Source: UBA4729 sp038231175 (GTDB lineage: Bacteria > Patescibacteriota > Saccharimonadia > Saccharimonadales > UBA4665). Taken from it: a DNA stretch of 17,325 nt. The translations under genes and the position numbers were made by a program. The notes below the pieces were generated by a model. It saw only the letters and a program-made list of their open reading frames with translations. It made no database searches and had not been told where the DNA came from. The stretch is taken from the NCBI GenBank assembly GCA_038231175.1, contig JBBRLU010000021.1, positions 1 through 17,325 on the forward strand, read 5' to 3'. Below are positions 5,288-11,627 of this stretch, piece by piece (position 1 is the first letter of the stretch; each line of letters opens with the position of its first letter).

Positions 5288-6835
5288 ATGGCCGAATTAT
5301 CTATTAATGAACTGTCGAGCGACATTCGCGCCGCGATCGCCCAGCTTAAGAACCGCCCCGAAGTCGAGAGCGTCGGTGTCGTCACCCGCGTTGGCGACGG
5401 CGTGGCCTGGATCTACGGCCTGTCGACGGCCGGCTTCAACGAAATGCTGGAAATTGATGGTGTCAGCGGCCAGAAGATCACGGCTTTTGCCCTGAACCTC
5501 GGCGAAGACGAGATCGGCGCTGTCCTGCTCGGTGACGATAGAGAAGTCAAAGCCGGTGCCACGGTGCGCCTTAGCGGCAAAGTGCTGGAAGTACCAGTCG
5601 GCCCTGAGCTTGTCGGCCGCGTGGTCGATCCACTTGGTAACCCACTCGACGGTGGCCCGGCCATCAAGACCAAGCAGAACAGCCGCGTCGAGCGGACTGC
5701 GCCCGGCGTGCTCGATCGTAAATCGGTCTTCGAACCGCTGATGACCGGGCTAATTGCCATCGACGCCATCGTTCCCATCGGTCGGGGCCAGCGTGAGCTG
5801 ATCATTGGTGACCGCCAAACTGGTAAAACCGCCATTGCCGTCGATACCATGGTCAACCAATTCCGCCAAAAAACCGGCGTTATTAACGTCTACGTCGCCA
5901 TCGGTCAGAAAGCCTCCAAGGTGGCCGCTCTCCAAGAGCGCCTGAAGCGCGAAGGCGTCATGGACCAGACGATTATCGTCGCCACCAGTCCGGCCGACCC
6001 GGCCGCTATGCTCTACCTAGCTCCCTACACCGGCGCCGCCATTGGCGAGTACTTCCGCGACAACGCCCAGCACGCCCTGATCATCTACGATGACCTAACC
6101 AAGCACGCCGCCGCTTACCGCCAGATGTCACTACTGCTGCGCCGCCCACCGGGCCGCGAAGCCTACCCCGGCGACGTTTTCTACTTGCACTCCCGATTGC
6201 TGGAGCGCGCCGCCAAGCTCAGCGACAAACTCGGGGGTGGTTCGTTAACTGCTTTGCCGATCATCGAAACCCAAGCCGGTGATATTGGTGCCTACATTCC
6301 AACCAACGTCATTTCCATTACCGATGGCCAGATCTTCCTGGAAACCAACCTGTTCTACCAGGGTATCCGCCCGGCTATCTCGGTCGGTCTGTCGGTCTCC
6401 CGTGTCGGTGGCGCCGCCCAGACCAAAGCCATCAAGGCCGTTGCCAGCGGTCTGAAGCTGAGCCTGGCCCAGTTCCGCGAACTGGCGGCCTTTGCCCAGT
6501 TCTCGACCGACCTCGACGCCGAAACCCGCCAGACCATCGAGCGTGGTCAGCGCCTGACCGAACTGCTCAAGCAATTGCAGTACAGCCCGTATTCAATCTG
6601 GGAAATGTACTCTTCTTTGTTGGCTGCCACGTCCGGCGCCTTCGACAAGGTACCTTTGGACAAGATCAAGACCGCCGAAGAAGCCCTGCACCGCGAGCTG
6701 AAAGCCAAGCACGCCAAGGTCATCGAAGCCGTCAACAGCGGTGACAAGCCAACAGACGAGCAGCAAGAAGCTATCCTCAAGGTCGCTAAAAGCGTCGCCA
6801 GCAGCTACACCCCAGATGAAAAGGCTAAGGCCTAG
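5288..6835 (+). CDS. atpA: ATP synthase F1 subunit alpha
   Basis: Non-catalytic nucleotide-binding subunit of the alpha3beta3 head, 515 residues, full length. Walker A is GDRQTGKT (174-181). The arginine that reaches the catalytic site of beta is R372 in SVSRVGGAAQ. ELSSDIRAAI at the N-terminus, the barrel LEVPVGPELVGRVVDPLG, PGREAYPGDVFYLHSRLLERAA and the C-terminal helical domain are all in order. AAAGGA (5275-5280) sits 7 bp before ATG, inside the end of atpH. Ends in TAG, 8 bp before atpG. Nothing unusual is visible. Confidence 0.99.
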   Translation: MAELSINELSSDIRAAIAQLKNRPEVESVGVVTRVGDGVAWIYGLSTAGFNEMLEIDGVSGQKITAFALNLGEDEIGAVLLGDDREVKAGATVRLSGKVLEVPVGPELVGRVVDPLGNPLDGGPAIKTKQNSRVERTAPGVLDRKSVFEPLMTGLIAIDAIVPIGRGQRELIIGDRQTGKTAIAVDTMVNQFRQKTGVINVYVAIGQKASKVAALQERLKREGVMDQTIIVATSPADPAAMLYLAPYTGAAIGEYFRDNAQHALIIYDDLTKHAAAYRQMSLLLRRPPGREAYPGDVFYLHSRLLERAAKLSDKLGGGSLTALPIIETQAGDIGAYIPTNVISITDGQIFLETNLFYQGIRPAISVGLSVSRVGGAAQTKAIKAVASGLKLSLAQFRELAAFAQFSTDLDAETRQTIERGQRLTELLKQLQYSPYSIWEMYSSLLAATSGAFDKVPLDKIKTAEEALHRELKAKHAKVIEAVNSGDKPTDEQQEAILKVAKSVASSYTPDEKAKA

Positions 6836-6843
6836 GCAGCTAA

Positions 6844-7716
6844 ATGGCTAGCACGATTGTTCTTAAACAACGGATTAAGTCCGTTAAGGGTACGCGCCAG
6901 ATCACTAAGGCGATGCAGCTGGTCAGCGCTAGCAAGATGCGCCGGGCTCAGGACTCAGCCCTTCGGTCACGGGCCTACCGTGATGCTGCCTACGAGTTGC
7001 TGAGCCGTTTGAACGCTGTCAAAGAAGTCGCCCGGGAGCCGTTGTTCCGGACTCGTCCCGTCAAGGCTCGCTTGTACATCGTCATTACCAGTAACAGCGG
7101 TTTGGCCGGCGCTTATAACGCTAACAGCCTGAAGCTATTGTTTAAGGGCGTCAAGGCCGACCAAGAGGCGGGCATTCAGAGCCGCGTCATCGCCATTGGT
7201 AATAAGGGTGCCCAATTTGTCCGTCGCTTGCGGGAAGTCGATCTAGTCGGCGTCTATTCGGCGCTGGGCGACAACCCCCAGGCCAACGATATTCGTCCGG
7301 TTCTGAATACCATGGTCAAAGAGTATAAGGCCGAAACCGTCGATGACGTGCAAATTATTTACACGAACTTTAAATCTAATTTAGTTCAGGAAGCCCAGAC
7401 GATCCAGCTGTTACCAGCCAAAGCCGACGCCCTTGGCGCAGCTGCCACCAAGCCGGTTGCCCTGAACTTTGAGCCAGACGTCGAAACGGTCATCGAGCAG
7501 GTTACGACCAGGTTGATTGAAGCCCAGGTCTGGCAGGCGATATTAGAGTCACTGGCTAGTGAGCACTCGATGCGGATGTTGGCCATGAAAAACGCCACCG
7601 ATAACGCCAAGGACCTAATTGATGATTACACGCTGGAACTGAACACCGCCCGCCAAGCGAGCATTACCCAGGAGTTGGCTGAGATCACCGGTGGTGCGGA
7701 GGCTTTAAATGGGTAA
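6844..7716 (+). CDS. atpG: ATP synthase F1 subunit gamma
   Basis: Central rotor shaft, 290 residues, normal length. The N-terminal helix RIKSVKGTRQITKAMQLVS and the C-terminal helix SEHSMRMLAMKNATDNAKDLI with LNTARQASITQELAEI are the classic conserved ends that form the coiled coil inside the head. The middle is the Rossmann-like domain, with ITSNSGLAGAYN near residues 80-91. No strong Shine-Dalgarno is seen in the 8-bp gap after atpA; coupling with atpA is likely. Its last codons overlap the start of a doubtful 80-codon frame, which breaks the usual tight junction with atpD. Confidence 0.98.
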   Translation: MASTIVLKQRIKSVKGTRQITKAMQLVSASKMRRAQDSALRSRAYRDAAYELLSRLNAVKEVAREPLFRTRPVKARLYIVITSNSGLAGAYNANSLKLLFKGVKADQEAGIQSRVIAIGNKGAQFVRRLREVDLVGVYSALGDNPQANDIRPVLNTMVKEYKAETVDDVQIIYTNFKSNLVQEAQTIQLLPAKADALGAAATKPVALNFEPDVETVIEQVTTRLIEAQVWQAILESLASEHSMRMLAMKNATDNAKDLIDDYTLELNTARQASITQELAEITGGAEALNG

Positions 7717-7951
7717 CAAATGTCAACTAGAGGTGTTTGCTGACTGGCTAGATACGAGAACTCCTAAGCCATCAACGTCGGAACCCAATTGTCGCTTAGA
7801 AGGCCTGAATGGTAAGTTAGCGCCAACGCCAGGGCTGATGCAGCTAGTTAGCATGGTGGTCCAGCGAGCGGCACCTTTTGGACCACAAAACGTTAACCAC
7901 TCAGAATTAATCCCAACCCAATCAACCGCAGAAAGACAAGGAGAAAACTAA
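7709..7951 (+). CDS. Doubtful 80-codon ORF between atpG and atpD
   Basis: An open frame of 80 residues fills the whole 234-bp gap between atpG and atpD. Its ATG overlaps the atpG end by 8 bp and its TAA overlaps the atpD start as TAATG, which is the arrangement of a coupled gene. The predicted protein has no membrane helix or recognised motif, and many Pro, Gln and Asn. I counted G or C at the third position in 33 of 79 codons, against a strong G/C preference in most of atpD, and codons such as AGA, CTA and CGA that are rare in the neighbours. No Shine-Dalgarno lies at a good distance. The stretch may instead be untranslated and structured RNA. I lean slightly against a conserved protein. Confidence 0.35.
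   Translation: MGNKCQLEVFADWLDTRTPKPSTSEPNCRLEGLNGKLAPTPGLMQLVSMVVQRAAPFGPQNVNHSELIPTQSTAERQGEN
7856..7886 (+). repeat. 8-bp inverted repeat in the atpG-atpD spacer
   Basis: GTGGTCCA (7856-7863) and TGGACCAC (7879-7886) are perfect reverse complements around a 15-nt loop. A weaker pair, TGGCT (7745-7749) and AGCCA (7767-7771), lies upstream. No U run follows either, so they are not intrinsic terminators. They may fold in the intercistronic RNA. Confidence 0.5.
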
Positions 7952-9360
7952 TGGCCACAGCAACCAAAGACACAGCAGCAACAGCAACCGGTAAGATTAC
8001 CGCTATCGTCGGTGTCGTTATCGACATCGCCTTTGAAGGCGGTCACTTGCCAGCAATTTATAACGCCCTCAAGGTTCACAACGGCGACCAGGAGTTAACC
8101 CTGGAAGTTGCCCAGCACCTCAGCGAGTCCAGCGTCCGCGCCGTGTCGCTCGGTTCGACCGACGGCCTGGAGCGCGGTGCGGCCGTCACCGACACTGGCG
8201 GCGCAATCAGCGTCCCGATCGGCGACGCCACGCTGGGCCGGATGTTCAACGTCACCGGTGAGCCGATCGACAACAAAGGCGGCGAGTTCAAGGAACGAGC
8301 ACCTATCCACCGGGCACCGCCACCGCTGGTGGACCAATCCGGCAAGATTGAAATTTTGGAAACCGGTATCAAGGTCATCGACCTGATCGCGCCCATCACC
8401 AAGGGTGGCAAGGTCGGTCTGTTCGGTGGTGCCGGTGTCGGTAAGACGGTGCTGATCCAGGAACTGATCAACAACATCGCCAAGTTCCACTCCGGCTACT
8501 CGGTTTTTGCCGGTGTCGGTGAGCGAACCCGTGAAGGTAACGACCTCTATTATGAGATGGAAGAAGCCGATGTGCTCAAGAACACCAGTCTGGTCTTCGG
8601 CCAGATGAACGAGCCACCAGGTGCCCGTCTGCGCGTCGCCCTGTCCGGACTGACTATCGCCGAAGGTTTCCGCGACAAGGGTACCGACACCCTGCTCTTC
8701 ATCGACAATATCTTCCGCTTTACCCAGGCCGGTGCCGAGGTTTCGGCGCTGCTTGGTCGCTTGCCATCAGCCGTCGGCTACCAGCCGACGCTAGCCCAGG
8801 AAATGGGTCAGTTGCAGGAACGCATCACCTCGACCAAGCAAGGTTCGATCACCTCGATCCAAGCCGTCTACGTCCCGGCCGACGACTTTACCGACCCGGC
8901 TCCAGCCAACGTCTTTGCCCACTTGGACTCGACCATTGCTTTGAACCGGGCGCTAACCGAAATCGGTATCTACCCGGCCGTCGACCCGTTGGACTCCAAC
9001 TCGACCATCCTCGACCCCGAGATCGTCGGCGAAGAACACTACAACGTCGCCCGCGAAGTCCAGCGCGTCTTACAGCGCTACAAGGACTTGCAAGACATCA
9101 TCGCCATCCTCGGTATGGAAGAACTGTCCGACGAAGACAAGCAGACCGTGGCCCGGGCCCGCCGTATCCAACGTTTCCTGTCGCAGCCATTCTACGTGGC
9201 CGAGAAGTTTACCGGTAACCCTGGTCAATACGTCAAACTGAGCGACACCGTCCAAGGATTCAAGGAGATCCTGGAAGGCAAGCACGACGACAAGCCGGAG
9301 AGCGCCTTCTACATGAAGGGCGGCATCGACGACGTTAACAAAGCCGTAAAGAAAGACTGA
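7951..9360 (+). CDS. atpD: ATP synthase F1 subunit beta
   Basis: Catalytic subunit, 469 residues, full length. Walker A GGAGVGKT ends in K165-T166. The catalytic glutamate is E191 in GVGERTREG, followed by R192. Walker B DTLLFIDNIFRFTQAG and the DELSEED-like lever ELSDEDKQT are intact. A short Thr/Ala-rich N-terminal extension (about 12 residues) precedes the barrel (GKITAIVGVVIDIAFEGG). AAGGAG (7938-7943) sits 7 bp before the ATG, the second-best initiation signal in the operon, in keeping with the three beta copies needed. The TGA stop overlaps the atpC start (TGATG). Confidence 0.99.
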   Translation: MATATKDTAATATGKITAIVGVVIDIAFEGGHLPAIYNALKVHNGDQELTLEVAQHLSESSVRAVSLGSTDGLERGAAVTDTGGAISVPIGDATLGRMFNVTGEPIDNKGGEFKERAPIHRAPPPLVDQSGKIEILETGIKVIDLIAPITKGGKVGLFGGAGVGKTVLIQELINNIAKFHSGYSVFAGVGERTREGNDLYYEMEEADVLKNTSLVFGQMNEPPGARLRVALSGLTIAEGFRDKGTDTLLFIDNIFRFTQAGAEVSALLGRLPSAVGYQPTLAQEMGQLQERITSTKQGSITSIQAVYVPADDFTDPAPANVFAHLDSTIALNRALTEIGIYPAVDPLDSNSTILDPEIVGEEHYNVAREVQRVLQRYKDLQDIIAILGMEELSDEDKQTVARARRIQRFLSQPFYVAEKFTGNPGQYVKLSDTVQGFKEILEGKHDDKPESAFYMKGGIDDVNKAVKKD

Positions 9361-9788
9361 TGCTTCACTTTCAACTGGTTACGCTCAGCGGTTCGAAATT
9401 TGACGACGATGTCTACGAAGTGACCGTGCCGACGCTCGACGGCGAAATCGGGGTCCTGGACCACCATATGCCATTGGTCGCTGTCGCTAAGCCTGGTATT
9501 GTCGCCGTCCGCCGCCAAGCCCGTGACGCCGACGCCGCCCGTGATTTCTTCGCCATCAACGGTGGTGCCGTCGAGATCGTCGATAACCAACTACGGATAT
9601 TAGTTGACGACGCCGACCACGCCGACGACATCAACCAAGCCGAGGCCGAAGCCGCCATGGAGCGGGCTCAGCAGATGAAGGCCGAAGCGACCGATTCAGT
9701 GAGCTTAGAACACGCCCAGGCGCTTGTCGATCGGCACGCCGTGCGCCTGCAGGTGGCCAGCTTAAAGCGCCGCCGCACCAAGCGCTAA
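9360..9788 (+). CDS. atpC: ATP synthase F1 subunit epsilon
   Basis: Rotor foot and regulator, 142 residues. The N-terminal beta-sandwich starts MLHFQLVTLSGSKFDDDVYEVTVPTLDGEIGVLDHH and matches the family, including the G-x-IGVL-x-x-H turn. The C-terminal part (about 95-140) is two charged helices. These can inhibit ATP hydrolysis in other bacteria. The usual ATP-sensing I/L-D-x-x-R-A motif at their start reads INQAEAEAAMERA, without Asp and Arg in place, so ATP control may be weak. The start overlaps the atpD stop. Another gene follows after 3 bp, so the operon does not end here. Confidence 0.95.
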   Translation: MLHFQLVTLSGSKFDDDVYEVTVPTLDGEIGVLDHHMPLVAVAKPGIVAVRRQARDADAARDFFAINGGAVEIVDNQLRILVDDADHADDINQAEAEAAMERAQQMKAEATDSVSLEHAQALVDRHAVRLQVASLKRRRTKR

Positions 9789-9791
9789 GTA

Positions 9792-10130
9792 ATGGCTGAA
9801 CAAGGGCCCAAAGTATCACAAATTCCTGCCTCGCAAGAGGCTTTCCAAGGTATTGCTAGCAACCGTCTGATTACTGAGATCCATGCCTACCAACTCATGG
9901 ACACCGAAAGTATCGCGGCCAAACTATCGGGTAGTAACGTTCCCGAACAAGCTGGCGAAAAGCCCCACTTCGAAGTAAGGTATGTTTTGCACGATGCGAT
10001 AAGATACAGCCCGCACAAGTCGGAGTATGGCTATTTTGCAGCAGTTGCTCCGCCTGAAACGGCTGACAAGCCTGTTGCCTCAACTGGCCCGAAGCGTCGG
10101 TTTCTTCGTCGGACGGTCGATAACGCCTAA
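9792..10130 (+). CDS. Unknown small protein at the end of the atp operon
   Basis: A 112-residue soluble protein without signal or membrane segment; I do not recognise the family. The middle HFEVRYVLHDAIRYSPHKSEYGYFAAVAPP looks like a strand-rich core, and the C-terminal tail is basic (GPKRRFLRRTVDNA). It begins 3 bp after atpC, so it should be translated with it. Its final 51 bp lie opposite the end of mscL (10080-10130). Codon use is less G/C-biased than in the ATP synthase genes. The tail coded by the overlap is constrained by the mscL frame. I see no terminator after it; transcripts probably run antisense into mscL. Real gene is likely from its position; a link to ATP synthase is only suggested by that position. 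Confidence 0.6.
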   Translation: MAEQGPKVSQIPASQEAFQGIASNRLITEIHAYQLMDTESIAAKLSGSNVPEQAGEKPHFEVRYVLHDAIRYSPHKSEYGYFAAVAPPETADKPVASTGPKRRFLRRTVDNA

Positions 10131-10526
10131 AACACTCGTACAAAAAGCGCAGCGTTTGGCGTCTTTCGGTATGGCGCTCAAGCACTCCGGACACTTCTTG
10201 GTCGATGGCTCCGGCGTGGTCGCTCTGCGGTTGGCGATGGTGACGACCTTGTTAATCGGTTGGACTACGAAGAAAAAGACGACGGCCGCAATGATAAAGA
10301 ACGAGATAAAGTTATTGACGAAGTCGCCGTACATGAAGCGGCTGCCACGGAAGATAAAATAAGCTTCTGAAAATTTCTGCTGTTTATAAAAAGCCGATAC
10401 CAACGGCGTGATCATATCTTTGACGAACGATTGGACGACGGCGTTAAAGGCGGCGCCGATGACCACGGCCACGGCCAGATCGACGACATTACCGCGTAGT
10501 ATAAACTTCTTGAATTCTTTAAACAT
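10080..10526 (-). CDS. mscL: Large-conductance mechanosensitive channel MscL with C-terminal zinc ribbon
   Basis: Emergency release channel that opens under membrane tension, 148 residues. The family start MFKEFKKFILRGNVVDLAVAVVIG is intact: N-terminal amphipathic helix, then pore helix TM1 (about 14-38) with the AVAVVIGAAF constriction. TM2 is about 68-90, ending VVQPINK. After it comes a tail with C112-PE-C115 and C126-AF-C129, a CxxC-x10-CxxC rubredoxin-like zinc ribbon, instead of the simple helical bundle of E. coli MscL. I recall similar tails in other bacterial MscL proteins, so it may be a known variant. Weak Shine-Dalgarno (AGG, 4 bp before ATG). Promoter TTGGCT-18-TATAAA is visible. 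The 3' end overlaps the convergent gene by 51 bp. Confidence 0.95.
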   Translation of the reverse strand: MFKEFKKFILRGNVVDLAVAVVIGAAFNAVVQSFVKDMITPLVSAFYKQQKFSEAYFIFRGSRFMYGDFVNNFISFFIIAAVVFFFVVQPINKVVTIANRRATTPEPSTKKCPECLSAIPKDAKRCAFCTSVLGVIDRPTKKPTLRAS

Positions 10527-10541
10527 ACCTAACTTTCATGA

Positions 10542-10586
10542 TTTATAACAGTGTAGCAAAGTTGAAGCCAATACGTAACGATTGGC
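10542..10586 (-). promoter_or_regulatory. mscL promoter with inverted repeat over the -35
   Basis: Minus strand -10 TATAAA (10542-10547) and -35 TTGGCT (10566-10571) are 18 bp apart. GCCAAT (10567-10572) and ATTGGC (10581-10586) form a perfect 6-bp inverted repeat with an 8-bp centre, spaced like a dimeric repressor site. It overlaps the -35, so binding there would block mscL. Confidence 0.45.
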
Positions 10587-10718
10587 ACTAATACCTCCGA
10601 AATAATAACTAATAATCTGTAATGCAAACAGCGGTCTATTTAGCCCAGAGACTAGTGCTTGTACCATCGCCAGACCTTGGTTAGGGGCAGTAATCTTTTA
10701 ACCTAAAAGCACAAGCTC

Positions 10719-10769
10719 TTTACAAAGAAGCAAACAGCGTATACTCTTATCACATTAACTAAGTGGAGG
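10719..10769 (+). promoter_or_regulatory. Aquaporin promoter and ribosome binding site
   Basis: TTTACA (10719-10724) and TATACT (10740-10745) are 15 bp apart, a short spacer. The expected leader is about 24 nt and holds GGAGG (10765-10769) 6 bp before the ATG. This gene therefore uses ordinary Shine-Dalgarno initiation, unlike several others here. Confidence 0.55.
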
Positions 10770-10775
10770 TTCCAA

Positions 10776-11561
10776 ATGTTTGGACGACGTAAGATAGCTG
10801 CCCTGGTGGCCGAGTTTCTTGGTACTGGTGCGCTGACCCTATTAATCCTGAGCGTCCAACGCTCGACTATCGGCGTGCCCTTTTTCGTGGCCGCGGCCGC
10901 TGGTCTGACCATTACGCTGATGACATTCGCGGCTTACCGCGTGTCGGGTGCCCAGTTTAACCCTGCCCTGACCTTCGCGCTGTTTACCGCTCGGCGGATC
11001 ACCGCTTTGCGGGCCCTGGTGTTCATCGTTGCCCAGGTCCTTGGTGCGCTGCTAGCCAGCCTGCTGTACGTCTACCTGGTCAAAAACCACTTGAAGGACA
11101 TTCCAAGTAAGTTCGAATGGCGCATCTTTACTGCCGAAGCCGTCGGTACTGGTCTGTTCGCCTTTGCCTACACCGCCGCTCACTACCAGCGTTTAGCTAT
11201 CGGTGCCGCCGCTGCCGTCGCCGGTCTAGCCTACATGGTCGGTAGCATCGCCGCCTCACCAGCTTCACTGGGGTTGATCAACCCGGCTGTCGCCCTCGGT
11301 GTGCACGCTTTCATTGCCAAGATCTACCTGCTTGGACCAGTCGTCGGTGCCCTCGTCGGTGTCCAGCTCTACAGCCTGCTGTTTGCCGGTACCGATACCG
11401 AAGTCCATGGTGATGTCGATACTGGTGCTGCCTTTCTGAAGAGTCAAGCCGGTCAGAACGCCGAAATTACCCAGACAACCGTTACTACCGTTCGCAAGCC
11501 TCGGACTGCCAAAGTTGGTACGACCAAGCCGCGAGCTACTGCCAAGCGCGCTAAGAAATAG
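10776..11561 (+). CDS. Aquaporin-family (MIP) channel lacking the selectivity arginine
   Basis: Six-helix channel for water or small solutes, 261 residues. The first half has AEFLGTGALTLL and the pore motif FNPALTF (N62-P63-A64). The second half repeats the pattern with TAEAVGTGLFAFAY and INPAVALG (N169-P170-A171). In nearly all aquaporins and glycerol facilitators the second motif is NPAR, and that Arg forms the selectivity filter. Here it is V172, so the pore should be less polar and its selectivity is uncertain. Both asparagines are kept. After the last helix comes a polar tail with a Thr/Lys/Arg/Pro/Ala-rich end (VRKPRTAKVGTTKPRATAK near 239-257). A strong terminator follows 14 bp after the stop. 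Divergent from mscL, which suggests a shared osmotic role. Confidence 0.88.
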   Translation: MFGRRKIAALVAEFLGTGALTLLILSVQRSTIGVPFFVAAAAGLTITLMTFAAYRVSGAQFNPALTFALFTARRITALRALVFIVAQVLGALLASLLYVYLVKNHLKDIPSKFEWRIFTAEAVGTGLFAFAYTAAHYQRLAIGAAAAVAGLAYMVGSIAASPASLGLINPAVALGVHAFIAKIYLLGPVVGALVGVQLYSLLFAGTDTEVHGDVDTGAAFLKSQAGQNAEITQTTVTTVRKPRTAKVGTTKPRATAKRAKK

Positions 11562-11575
11562 CCGCCAAGCTTTTT

Positions 11576-11605
11576 AAAAAACCGGGGTTCGCCCCGGTTT
11601 TTTTT
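11576..11605. terminator. Strong bidirectional intrinsic terminator
   Basis: A 12-bp stem with core CCGGGG/CCCCGG, a TTCG tetraloop (11588-11591) and A and T runs on the two flanks. On the plus strand eight T follow the GC stem; on the minus strand six A become U. It sits 14 bp after the aquaporin stop and 22 bp after the end of the leftward helicase gene, so it ends both. Confidence 0.95.
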
Positions 11606-11627
11606 GTGCCCTGCGCTAAGCCCCGAC

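Larger units (their letters stand above)
10527..10775. other. Intergenic region between mscL and the aquaporin gene
   Basis: About 250 bp without a coding frame I can support. It holds the mscL promoter on the left and the aquaporin promoter on the right. Between them (10590-10690) I see no gene, tRNA-like fold or repeat. A small hairpin CTTTTA-ACC-TAAAAG (10695-10709) lies upstream of the aquaporin -35. Confidence 0.6.

Noticed and set aside
7850..7890. T-box-like look of GGTGGTCC and the inverted repeat
   Set aside because: There is no tRNA-synthetase or amino-acid gene downstream, no terminator/antiterminator pair, and the core T-box sequence is not matched.
4005..9360. Recoding of UGA as glycine or tryptophan
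   Set aside because: TGA ends atpB and atpD at the expected lengths, the latter overlapping the atpC start, and no gene here has an internal TGA.
3170..9819. Many long open frames antisense or out of frame inside the atp genes (for example 5413-5856, 6245-6574, 8095-8490 on the minus strand)
   Set aside because: They are shadows of G/C-ending codons in strongly conserved genes, and lack start signals or recognisable products.
10527..10775. Possible tRNA or small RNA gene in the mscL-aquaporin gap
   Set aside because: No cloverleaf, T-arm sequence or CCA end is seen, and no terminator follows a candidate RNA.
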